A stretch of DNA of 64,000 bases from Zygaena filipendulae (lineage: Eukaryota; Arthropoda; Insecta; Lepidoptera; Zygaenidae). The number at the start of each line of letters is the position of its first letter. The first letter of the stretch is position 1. Made by a program: the position numbers and the translations under genes. The stretch spans positions 8,268,501 to 8,332,500 of the forward strand of contig OU015651.1 of the NCBI GenBank assembly GCA_907165275.2, written 5' to 3'. The notes under the pieces are model-generated. The model was given only the letters and a program-made list of their open reading frames with translations, searched no databases and was not told where the DNA came from. Shown piece by piece: positions 26,501 through 33,683 of the stretch.

Positions 26501-28943
26501 ACGTAGTATTGATCCCGTGTATTATATTTCAGATAAAAGCCTCATTGCGTTTGATGAGTCCAAAAGAAACCAAATATGTGCAGAAACCTCCAAAATTTGA
26601 CATACCATTAATTTATAGCAATTTGAAGTTTATCAAGGACATATTTCACACAATATACCTCATTAATGAACATTTGAAGTAAGTTTTTCTAATTACAATT
26701 TACTTACATATTCTTAGTTCTACCAAATAAATTAATTTATGTATTGGTAACTAGCTGTCCCGCGCGGTTTCACCCACGATAATTTCGAAGATCCCGCGGA
26801 ATTGTTCCATACATACTTTGAAACCCCTTTTCATCCCTTTAGAGGTTGAATTTTCAAAAACCTTTCTTATCGGATGCATATACGTCATACAAAGAACACA
26901 CCCTCCAAGTTCAGGTCTTTACGATCAGCGGTTTGGGCTGTGCGTTGATCCATCAGTCATTCAGGATAAAGCATTTTATATATATAGATAAGAAATTGAA
27001 GGGTTTCTATTAAATTAATGCCACAGAACCCTTAAGTATTTCTCTTTTTCTAGACAAGTATTTGAATGGAATAACCGCGACAAATCAACGCTTGCGCTGT
27101 TCGCTTGGGTCGCTTTTTGGTATGTCTTCAAATTCTGGATGGCACCACTGCTGTTGTTGGCACCTTTTATATATCATTGGATTATGTATAAAAAAATGAG
27201 TGAGTTTCACGAATTCATACTACATTTTTTTTTTAGTCATACCTACACAATAACCCATAACTTGTATCTGCATTTTTATTACGTATGTTCGTTACCTACA
27301 GACTATATTTTCTGTTATAGACCATAGCACCTCGATCGCTGTATACCAATCCGATGATGAGATTGATGAAGAAGTTGAAACAAACAAAGTAATTAATTAT
27401 TGCTTACTTTGACTAACAATCACAGATTGTCGTTTACTAATAAACGAAATACACAAATCTCCGTGACTAATCTTAGAAAATTACGGTTTTAACTCGTGTT
27501 TGTTTCTCATTTTAGCAGGACGTTAAAACGATAAAAAATCGTTTGTATGACTTACAAGATCTTACATTTACTATTAAAAATGGAATTGATTATTTGGTAT
27601 CCATCATCGAGAGAATAAACAAGTACGTCTTTTTCTTACATAATATCTTTAATTTTATAGTTGTTTATTAAATGGCTTTTAGGTAAGTCCAGACTTTGTG
27701 GATGTCATTGAACGTTTCTCTGATGAACTGGGTTCACTTTGAGCAACAATGACCTACAGTATTCTTTTCTATTGATACGAGTACCTACTGTGCTACACAA
27801 TCACAAACGCCGTAGATGGCTAAAAATATTTTTTTACAGTGATTTGAGACAAGTTTTCGTAACGCGGCGTGTCATTGTCGTAGTGAATCAGGCCCGCAAT
27901 AGCGGACTTCTATTTTATAAAAAAAAATACTCGTTTTTTTAAAATGAAACTGGAAATGAAATTGTTGGTGTTTTTTTTTTTTTCAGTTTAACTAATTTCA
28001 CCGTACCATATCTGAGCTATCTAGCTATGATTATATTAGTTGCAGCATCTATGGCGCTGTATGTAATACCCGTCAACTATTTATTTATGGCATTAGGTAA
28101 GCAAAACGCTGATTGAAGTATTTAATTTTCTTAACGGATTTATTGTTGCCGATTTACTTGATGTAATTTTTAACCGATTTCAAAAAAGGAGGAGGTTCTC
28201 AACTCGACTGTACCTACCTACTTTTTTGTTTTAGGTATTTATAAGTATACACGTAAATACTTGAATCCAGAAAGACGTCCCAACAACGATGTATTGGACT
28301 TCTTATCGAGAGTCCCTGACAATGAGATTTTGGTAAGTTTATATAAAGTGACGTGTATCTAATGCAAAAACACGTTTTGAGATATTGTGTTCTAGAATTA
28401 GAGACCAATGCCATTTTTTTACGATGAACGGTAATTGATGAACGAATGGAACTACAGCTACCATCATAGTATTATTATATTGTTATCTGTGCCACCATAC
28501 TAGGCATTTAATAACTCGCTGACCATGACGGAATCTTTTGCCTAAACAATCAATCATTTTAACCACTATTTAAAGCTCCTTCTTACTTTTCTAAACGAGC
28601 GTAGTTCTTATTTTCTAGTTCCATTTAAAAATATTTATCTGTGAAAGATTATATTCATGATTTTACTAAAACATTAACAGCATGTTTTAAACAGTTTGCG
28701 AATCCTTTATGTGAAAACAGAACATAATTATGTATTTAATATTACCTACTTAAAACCAAAGAGTAGGTATATACTAGTAGGTATAGTATTATATTATCTG
28801 TGCCACTACGCTCACTCGCTACCAATATCATTGTTATGAAGTCATTGCTTCGGAAACTAAATTTTTTTTTTTTATTACAGAAAGAATGGCGCGAGCTGAA
28901 AGTCCCTGAGCCTAATCACAATAGGTTAGATAACAACTTATAA
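6017..28943 (+). CDS. MCTP-like protein A (two C2 domains plus C-terminal membrane region), 15 exons
   Basis: Exons: 6017-6159, ~6702-6968 (acceptor uncertain; 6687 also keeps frame), 11406-11538, 12559-12692, 15980-16123, 16756-16933, 24046-24242, 25883-26102, 26533-26678, 27054-27199, 27321-27388, 27519-27622, 27987-28096, 28235-28332, 28881-28943 (TAA). All junctions are GT/AG and the phase holds throughout, giving about 716 residues. An in-frame TAA lies 12 bases before the ATG. The order is: disordered N-terminus (1-181), C2 (about 195-315), C2 (about 345-470), then a C-terminal region with two hydrophobic segments. The C-terminus carries family-typical motifs (FEW before the first membrane segment; LDFLSRVPDNE near the end). 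Known MCTPs are ER-anchored phospholipid-binding proteins with three C2 domains; Drosophila Mctp acts in presynaptic ER. This copy lacks C2A and most Ca ligands, so I infer a Ca-independent, membrane-anchored lipid- or protein-binding role. The family call is firm; function is inferred. Confidence 0.88.
7470..7662 (+). repeat. Common interspersed repeat, tail type 8
   Basis: Head CTAGCTGTGCCTCACGGTTG, tail AAGTAGCCTAAGTTACTCAG...GTTCCGGAGATAAGCCGG with GACAGA repeats. Confidence 0.55.
7745..8011 (-). repeat. Common interspersed repeat, tail type 4
   Basis: Reverse orientation: AATGGATCAACGCACAGCCT, GACCTGAAACTTGGAGGATG, CAACCCCTAAGGGGATAAAA, then the shared head. Confidence 0.65.
8494..8571 (+). 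repeat. SINE 3' fragment with (ATT)n tail
   Basis: AAGCTTATCTATAGCTTAGTGTGGGATCAAATAGATCTGTGTG matches the 3' body of the SINE at 48438-48676 and ends in ATT repeats. The tRNA-like head is absent, as expected of a 5'-truncated copy. Confidence 0.65.
8979..9027. other. Near-perfect hairpin
   Basis: CATAGATTTACTATGGCTAA and its inverted match around ACTAACGTAGT. The flanking GCTAAACGCA also recurs. Probably a small MITE remnant. Confidence 0.55.
9586..9640 (+). repeat. Short repeat GAGGCGGGATATCATAACGAG, copy 1
   Basis: GAAATGAGGCGGGATATCAT...GGCCGCCTCGTTACAACTAT occurs inverted at 59414-59466. The GAGGCGG/CCGCCTC ends are themselves inverted repeats, so this is probably a MITE end. Confidence 0.55.
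9931..10269 (-). mobile_element. Foldback MITE family 'AACCGACTTCC', copy 1
   Basis: Ends TAACAAA...TTTGTTA with AAAACCGACTTCCAA arms. A second, inner inverted repeat (GTGCTACCACTAATCAG...GAAGTCGGTGACAAGCC) surrounds a unique centre. The left outer arm is shortened. The centre is the reverse complement of that in the copy at 18374-18772. Confidence 0.75.
10603..10770 (+). repeat. Common interspersed repeat, partial
   Basis: GTAGCTGGTCCCCGTGGTTT, CGAAGTTCCCGCTTGAATTC, then AATCGTAATAAACAAACAAACAAA. In intron 2 of gene A. Confidence 0.6.
10879..10980 (+). repeat. Local direct duplication, unit 1
   Basis: GATGCATATTCCCCTTTCCA...GCTCAGTATGACGTCAACTA matches 11119-11228 with few differences. Lies 240 bp upstream of it in intron 2 of gene A. 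Confidence 0.65.
11119..11228 (+). repeat. Local direct duplication, unit 2
   Basis: Repeats 10879-10980 (CGCATATTCCCCGCTCCACG...CAGTATGACGTCAACTATTT), ending about 180 bp before exon 3 of gene A. Confidence 0.65.
11793..11963 (-). repeat. Common interspersed repeat, tail type 1
   Basis: Reverse orientation, AAATGCGAAAGTGAGTTTG to GTGAAACCCCGGGGAACAG, in intron 3 of gene A. Confidence 0.65.
12245..12284. other. Perfect 17-bp hairpin in intron 3 of gene A
   Basis: AGAAAAAGACGTTAGGT and ACCTAACGTCTTTTTCT around a 6-base loop AGGCAC. Confidence 0.6.
12559..16933 (+). CDS. Gene A exons 4-6: first C2 domain (C2B-equivalent)
   Basis: Exons 12559-12692, 15980-16123 and 16756-16933 join in phases 2 and 2. 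The strand sequence IVLVEAENLP, the VPK...WRERF block, MGRCVIDLSQL and the EKTHDLWLELE segment match C2B of MCTP1/2 in order and spacing. The Ca-binding loops do not: the position of the SDPY motif reads SNSLY, and the WDKD motif of loop 3 reads WHKY with a deletion after it. All usual aspartate ligands are replaced. Exon 6 continues about 25 residues into the C2-C2 linker and is noticeably GC-rich. Confidence 0.87.
13328..13348 (+). repeat. (CAGA)n microsatellite
   Basis: About five CAGA/GACA units within an interspersed-repeat tail in intron 4 of gene A. Confidence 0.75.
13738..13852 (+). mobile_element. MITE 'GGGCC..TATTCACTATG', right-half fragment
   Basis: Contains GGGATTGTGTTTTTTGGAAG, GCGTTATG and ends TACTGAATAAGGCC, matching the right half of 31082-31319. 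The left half is not clear. Confidence 0.5.
14694..14931 (-). repeat. Common interspersed repeat, tail type 2
   Basis: Reverse orientation, TATATATAAATCACGTGTCA to ATCGCGGGGGACAGCTAGTA. Confidence 0.7.
15707..15902 (+). repeat. Common interspersed repeat, tail type 1
   Basis: AAGCTGTTCCCTGCGGTTTC to TTTATAATATTAGTAGGG, ending about 80 bp before exon 5 of gene A. Confidence 0.7.
17068..17240. repeat. Inverted-repeat element of about 170 bp
   Basis: ACTCCATCAATAAAATGCAG...GCCCCGATATGCTA at the left matches, inverted, TAGCACGTCGGGGTGC...CATTATGGAGT at the right. The centre is GC-rich. Probably a MITE, in intron 6 of gene A. Confidence 0.6.
18374..18772 (+). mobile_element. Foldback MITE family 'AACCGACTTCC', copy 2
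   Basis: The fullest copy: outer arms run from AAACCGACTTCCAA through TAAAAATAAATAGC to GTAATATTATTATTGG, all repeated inverted at the right end. The inner pair GGTTTGAATTCGGTGACAAG is inverted around a centre containing CTCACGAAGAGCTGGTGG. Confidence 0.78.
18998..19360 (+). repeat. Interspersed repeat ending in CCTCCTCCTTTTTGGAAGTCTG, copy 2
   Basis: Collinear with 1319-1672 over its full length. Short remnants of the same tail occur inverted near 20275, 28180 and 58830. Confidence 0.7.
19426..19662 (+). mobile_element. 237-bp near-perfect palindromic MITE, copy 1
   Basis: The arms CCGCCGCACTCAGAGTCGAC... and its complement at the right end fold into a hairpin over nearly the whole length. 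A 3-bp direct repeat TAT flanks the element (19423-19425 and 19663-19665). A second copy lies 48 bp further on with its centre reversed. Non-coding. Confidence 0.85.
19711..19947 (-). mobile_element. 237-bp near-perfect palindromic MITE, copy 2, opposite orientation
   Basis: Same length and ends as 19426-19662, flanked by TAA (19708-19710 and 19948-19950). Its asymmetric centre is the reverse complement of that of copy 1, so the copies lie in opposite orientation. Three-base target duplications occur in PIF/Harbinger-like elements, but TAT in copy 1 does not fit their usual TWA. Confidence 0.85.
21166..21595 (-). repeat. Common interspersed repeat, tail type 1, interrupted by a MITE
   Basis: The short flank 21166-21180 and 21417-21595 form one copy, split by the element at 21182-21416. 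Confidence 0.7.
21182..21416 (+). mobile_element. MITE 'GGACGCAGATAAGC', copy 1, nested in an interspersed repeat
   Basis: 235 bp with terminal inverted repeats GGACGCAGATAAGCAATA / GGACATAGATAAGCAATA followed by GTTAACCCACA. It interrupts a copy of the common repeat: left flank ACTAATATTATAAA, right flank AAATGCGAAAGTG, which join in intact copies. Confidence 0.82.
21660..21928 (+). mobile_element. Foldback MITE family 'AACCGACTTCC', copy 3 (degraded)
   Basis: The inner inverted repeat (CTACCACTGATCGGTTTGAA and its complement) and the right arm are present, ending GAAGTAGGTTTAATTTTTTTG. The left outer arm and most of the centre are missing. Confidence 0.65.
24046..26102 (+). CDS. Gene A exons 7-8: second C2 domain (C2C-equivalent)
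   Basis: Exons 24046-24242 and 25883-26102 join in phase 2. They encode GQLSVTVHGARGL, TDAYCVLELDN and HWGKSFKL, then DITSTLDIGVYNE and GKISIPLLRI; this is the C2C sequence order of MCTPs. One loop-1 aspartate (TDAY) remains, but loop 3 reads VYNET where Ca-binding members have VYDED. Exon 7 is strongly GC-rich and follows a 7.1-kb intron; exon 8 is AT-rich. Exon 8 is exactly 220 nt in both paralogues. Confidence 0.9.
24311..24492 (+). repeat. Common interspersed repeat, tail type 1
   Basis: AGCTGTGCCCCGCGGTTTCA to ATTCGCATTTATAATAGGAT, in intron 7 of gene A. Confidence 0.7.
24805..25036 (+). mobile_element. MITE 'GGGCC..TATTCACTATG', degraded copy
   Basis: Starts GGGCCCTTATTTACTATG and continues CATAACATGCCGCGTTAAG like 31082-31319. 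The right end is decayed. Confidence 0.6.
25411..25611 (+). repeat. Common interspersed repeat, tail type 1, full copy
   Basis: Runs from CTAGCTGTGCCCCGCGGTTT through CCCGCGGGAATTCCGGGA, CCCTATGTCCTTCTCTGTAC and AAATTTCATC to CATTTATAATATTAGTAGG. This is the reference copy for the family in this window. Class not established; SINE-like or a LINE 3' tail. Confidence 0.75.
26151..26386 (+). mobile_element. MITE 'GGACGCAGATAAGC', copy 2, in intron 8 of MCTP-like gene A
   Basis: 236 bp, about 90% identical by eye to 21182-21416, with the same terminal inverted repeats and a clean 4-bp target duplication AATT (26147-26150 and 26387-26390). It takes up more than half of the 430-bp intron. Confidence 0.85.
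26533..28943 (+). CDS. Gene A exons 9-15: MCTP C-terminal membrane region
   Basis: Exons 26533-26678, 27054-27199, 27321-27388, 27519-27622, 27987-28096, 28235-28332 and 28881-28943. The peptide has the pre-membrane block (RLMSPKETKYVQKPPKF), FEWNNRDKS followed by a long hydrophobic stretch (exon 10), a short acidic exon (SDDEIDEEVE), a helix (DLTFTIKNGIDYLVSIIERI), the second hydrophobic segment FTVPYLSYLAMIILVAA, and the conserved NNDVLDFLSRVPDNE tail. This is the most conserved part of the MCTP family and anchors the protein in the membrane. The exon 12 acceptor is a NAGNAG tandem (27514-27518); starting at 27519 gives the 104-nt length found in paralogue B, and starting at 27516 adds one Gln. 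Confidence 0.9.
26752..26990 (+). repeat. Common interspersed repeat, tail type 4
   Basis: Head CTGTCCCGCGCGGTTTCACC, tail CGGATGCATATACGTCATAC...AGCGGTTTGGGCTGTGCGTT. It fills most of intron 9 of gene A. Confidence 0.65.
27825..27900 (-). mobile_element. MITE 'GGGCC..TATTCACTATG', end fragment
   Basis: On the minus strand GGGCCTGATTCACTACGAC then ATGACACGCCGCGTTACG, the left end of the same family. Lies in intron 12 of gene A. Confidence 0.5.
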
Positions 28944-29006
28944 AGCTGGAAAAGTTTGTATTAGTTGCTCAATTCCTACTACAACTATAATTGTATAGTG
29001 CCATAG

Positions 29007-29012
29007 AATAAA
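29007..29012 (+). other. Candidate polyadenylation signal of gene A
   Basis: AATAAA lies 64 bases after the TAA stop of MCTP-like gene A and is the first such hexamer on this strand. It would leave a very short 3' UTR. Later AATAAA-like hexamers downstream are alternatives. Confidence 0.5.
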
Positions 29013-29424
29013 CATAGACCTTTTAAGTTTTACTTTAAACTAACTTGGTGCAAGAGTTAAAAATCGATTTGTAAGTCATTTTATATAATTGTGGTCATTT
29101 TTATACAAAATAGCATTTACTCAATAATTTGTAGGAAATATTTATTTATTTATTATTACTTTCGATATCGCTCCATAGTGTTAAGTAAAAATTGTGATTT
29201 TAGGTAGGTATTACACTAATAATAAGTTTAAAGACATTACAATTAAGGAATGTTTCAAATAAAATTACAGAACCCATATCGATTAGGTACACATTTATAT
29301 TCTTTCATCTTATTAAATAAAAAAATATTAATTATGCTATTCATAACTTTTTACTCGTTTTCTTAACTGTTATTTACATTCTTCTTTTTTAACAGTTAAA
29401 TAACAATATACTTAAGATATAATG

Positions 29425-29430
29425 TTTATT
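29425..29430 (-). other. Candidate polyadenylation signal of gene B
   Basis: On the minus strand AATAAA starts at the base right after the TAG stop of MCTP-like gene B. If used, the 3' UTR would be only some 20-30 nt long. Further TTATTT runs on the plus strand near 29140 and 29310 offer later minus-strand signals. Confidence 0.4.
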
Positions 29431-32400
29431 CTATTGTATATTAATTCCATTGGCATCTATGTAATTTCTTTTTGGCTCCGGCACGCTCAATTCTTTCCAG
29501 TCTTTCTGTAAAATTAAAAAACACCTCATTAATGACACCAATTGTTTTTTTGTCCTAATAATTTATGTCCATCTCAAAAACGGTAAGTAATAATATTAGA
29601 TCCTACCAAAATTTCATTGTCTGGTATCCTCGAAATAAAGTCTAGTAGATCATTATTCGGAACTCTTTCTGGATTTATACATTTCCTGGTAAACTTATAA
29701 ATCCCTAAAAAATAAAACATAGATGTAGATAAATATGAACTAAAAACCGGTATAGTCAATTTAATTATACCTACTAAAAAAGTCGGTTACCTAATGCCAT
29801 GATGAGGTAGTTGATAGGAATTACATACAACGTTATAGAAGAAAATAGTAAAAATATCATTGTTAGATAGCTCATAAAAGGCACCTTGAAGCTCACTAAA
29901 CTGAAACGAAATAAAAAGTAAGCAATTTTAAATGGTCATTACGTGGCAATTTTGCTGTACAATGAACTTTACATCTTAAATACAAATAATACAAATTATC
30001 GTTTGTATGTTTGTCCTCTATACGTTTCTAAACCATTGGTCCGATTGTGATGAAACTTTGGCGGGTTGTTCTGCCTGCATCTGCAAAGGTGTCTAATCCT
30101 GATCCGAAACGGTTAGACCAAGTTTGATGAGACTTTCACTGCTAATTAGCTGATGTTATAAGGAGTAATTTAGACTACTTTGGAGTTTCTGCGGGAATTC
30201 TGAAATTCACCCGGGCGAAACCGCGGAGGACAGCTAGTATTCCAATAAAATTAATTCACACCAGTTGTATGATGACTTATTTTTTAGTTTAACAAAATAT
30301 CTAGACTCGTATAATAAAACTGCAGACTTATAGGCGTGTCTGTATAATATAAAAAAGTACCGGGGGAGTTAAAGGATCAACATTTTATTCGGAAACTTGG
30401 TCGTTTATTTGTTTGTGCTTGCGCATTGCATAAGACATTAACTTGGCATTGTAGATAGACAGTAGTAGATATAGCTCATGTCATAACTCAATATTTAGAA
30501 TACCTTTTATATCGATTTACAACAAGGAGTTCCCGAAGGAATCCCGAAATATACGCGGGTCTATCTTTATTATTAAGTTCAAATATTAGCTTGGTAGCTA
30601 ACTACTCACTTGTATAACCTTTCTGCAATACTCGCTAAGTATTCAATACCTTGTGTTATAGTGATTGTTAGATCGGGCAAGTCTTTTATTTTACCCGTTA
30701 AACTATTCTCTGGCTGAAAAAAAAATTAGTAAATAGCTGTGTCTTTTTTTGCCATTTTTAGGGTTTCTGTATCTTATATTAAATTTTAATATTAAGATTG
30801 TACTATATGCCATGCGTATAGATGTTATGTTCTCAACAATTCATGTAACAGGACAGGCGATTTGGCGAACACTGTAAGCCTATCTTGTTTTGAATAAATA
30901 AATAAGGAAAAATGGAACTCAGATTTGTTAGTGTGCGGTTAGTGATTAACGAAGTGGTATTTATTTAAACAGTATTCTTTTGTTTTGCAAGACGGTGCCG
31001 GCTGTTGCTGTTGATAACTATTCAAGAGCGATTCAAATAGTTGTATTAGGTATAGCAGCCATGTACGGAATCCTAACTGCAGGGCCCTGATTCACTATGA
31101 CCATAACACGGCGCGTTAAGATAACGCACCACAAAAATCGTCTTTCCCTCGTTCTTTAAATAGTTTCACTTCCAAAAAACATATTTACAACGTTTCTTAT
31201 GGCATACATAATATTAATTTCTAATATTTTGTCACCTGGACCGTTAGGGATTGTGTTTTTGGGAAGCGCGTTATAGGCGAGGAATGTTTTTGGTCACAGA
31301 CCACAGTGAATAAAGGCCCTGCACAAGCTTGAATCGCTCTTGAATAGTTTTTTAAAGTGAAATTTGGGCTTATTCAACCTAGTCCTACCTAGTCCTACAT
31401 CGATGATCGAACTGTTTGGATATTTTTTTTCCGAATTCTTAAACTGACTGAGGTAATCTATCTAACTGTTTGATGGATATACCTAAACTGTTAAATGTTA
31501 CATAAGTATTCCAAACTGATAGACTGACTAGTTAATGAACTGTTTGGATTTAAGACAGTAATAGGTAAATTTTCAAGGTGAAATATGATGTTTTTATCTA
31601 AAACTCCTCAATTCTTTCGTTTTACTTCAGTTATAGGTGTACTAATTTGCAAGCGCTCTCTTTATATATGCTAGCATCACAACGGACATAAATATAGGAT
31701 AATTATTATAAATATCTATCTTTATTACTTAATCTGTAATAGTCATTATACTATGTAGTATAGGTACTAGGACACAAAACTGTTAAATGCTCAGACCAAG
31801 ACAAACTTCAGAAGGTAATCTTGATTTGTCAGAAGCGGATATCGAAAACACAACCTTTGGCCAAGACTATAAGTATAGTTGCTACAAGCTTAAAGAGCAC
31901 TTGGCACCTACTATTATATGGTAAAGTATTGTGTTATCTTTGGCTAATTAGTCATACAGAGTTCTAAAGTCCAATAATCTGTATTAATAAATGTAGAGAC
32001 AGATATAACATGTCGTAATCCAAACTAATAATAATAAACTATATGAAAGTTGGTGTGTTTGTGATAATATGTAATTCTAAATTGTATAGTTTCCAAGTCC
32101 TGAAAATATAACAGTTTTCTTCTGAGAAAATATAGTTCCCGAAGGAATGGTGAAATTGACGCGACGCTAAACCGTTCGAAATATAGTGTGTAATGAAAAG
32201 AATAACTAATGTGATATGGACTTTGTTATTATAATGGTTGGCAAATGACACGTGATAGTGTTTAAGTAACAAGAATAGGTACGTGACGATAAATTTACCC
32301 GGTCCGTTGTTTCATTATCTTGATTATCAATAACGTTATTCGGAACGCCATTGTATGACTGATCACCTGAAAACAAACATACCTACTGTTTTATACTCTT

Positions 32401-33683
32401 AGCACATGGAGGTCGCTATTAGTTTTTTTATTTATTGAGTATAACAATGTTTTATTGTTATCTAATAAGACATCGTTTTCTCAATAAGTAAACACCACCT
32501 TTTGCTTTCTTATTTTGTTTTGTTCAAATTCAAATCCAAATATTATTCTTTATTTTTTCATGTTTTTAGTTGACGATGAGCCAATAACCTTCAGGGTATA
32601 CATTAAAGAATGCTCTTTTAACTATTAAACTTAACTAAACAATCGTATGCTTTTCATACTCTCCAACTTACATCGCAAATAGATCCAGAAGAACCCAAAT
32701 GGTAATAGAATGAGCAATGGAGCAGTCCATAGCCTGATGTAATACCAGAATAGAAGCCATCCGACCAGCGCTAGGAGGGATAGTTCTCGGTCCGACCATT
32801 CGAAGAGAGACCTTAGGAGACACAGATTAGATATTGTAGACAATCTTTAGGTAAGTATGCCTATATGTACCTACATTTATTGTCATCTCTACCTACTTGT
32901 ATAAAGTAAAAACTGAAATATCATCTGCAACCTGTCATTATAATATAAAATAAATGTGAATGTGAGTTTGTGTATTCGTTTGCTTGTTTGTTACGCTTTC
33001 ACGCTTTAACTACTCAACCGATCATCATAAAATTTTACATACACTTTGTCAGGGTTATGGCAAAGGACAGGGTTATGGAAATTATCGCGGCAACTTCGAA
33101 ATTAACGCAGGTCAAGCCGCGGGAAACAGCTAATAATTACATAATTATGTAAATTTGAAAGTAAAGAGCGAAAAATAGTAAATGTACGAAATAAATCTGT
33201 ATTTGATGATGTTTTGTAAAAGCACTGAGTAAGTAGGAGGCAGTCCTGTATATAGTATATATGTAGGTATATATATAAAGTAACTATAAAGAACCTTCCT
33301 CGCTGACTCATCATCGCCCAGTCGAAACTGCCAAAGATGAATAAAGAAACATGAAATTCGGCACAAGGTTTCCATTCACAATGTATCTTTAGGCAATCAC
33401 TAAAAAGGGATTTCTAGAAATTCAGTCCCTAGGTGGTGTCAATGTAGTAAAGTAAGTACCTATCGAGATACAGAACAGATTAGTCTAATAATGAAATCTT
33501 TATCAAAGTTTAGGTACATATACTTATAATAACTTACTTGTAGCCCTCGTTCAGATTATATAAAAAGTTGAATGTGTTTCTCACGAATCTCATATTACTG
33601 TATATGAGCATGACATCAAATTTTGGAGGTTTTTTAATGAACTTCACCGTTTTCGGTTGAAACAGTTTCGCTGTTGCCTTAAC
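29431..33683 (-). CDS. Gene B exons 8-14: MCTP C-terminal membrane region
   Basis: Exons 33683-33538, 32811-32672, 32366-32299, 30713-30610, 29900-29791, 29704-29607 and 29505-29431. The peptide contains KATAKLFQPKTVKFIKKPPKF, SLFEWSDRELS followed by a long hydrophobic stretch, a short polar exon, DLTITITQGIEYLASIAERL, the second hydrophobic segment SFKVPFMSYLTMIFLLFSS and the GIYKFTRKCINPERVPNN tail. Lengths and phases match gene A except for the first membrane exon (140 against 146 nt). The final exon encodes KDWKELSVPEP and 13 more residues. Confidence 0.9.

Larger units (their letters stand above)
28944..29430. other. Tail-to-tail spacer between the two MCTP-like genes
   Basis: This is 487 bp of AT-rich sequence with no recognisable repeat copy and no open frame of note. 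It contains the likely 3' UTRs and polyadenylation signals of both genes (29007-29012 plus strand, 29425-29430 minus strand), so the transcripts need not overlap. Confidence 0.6.
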
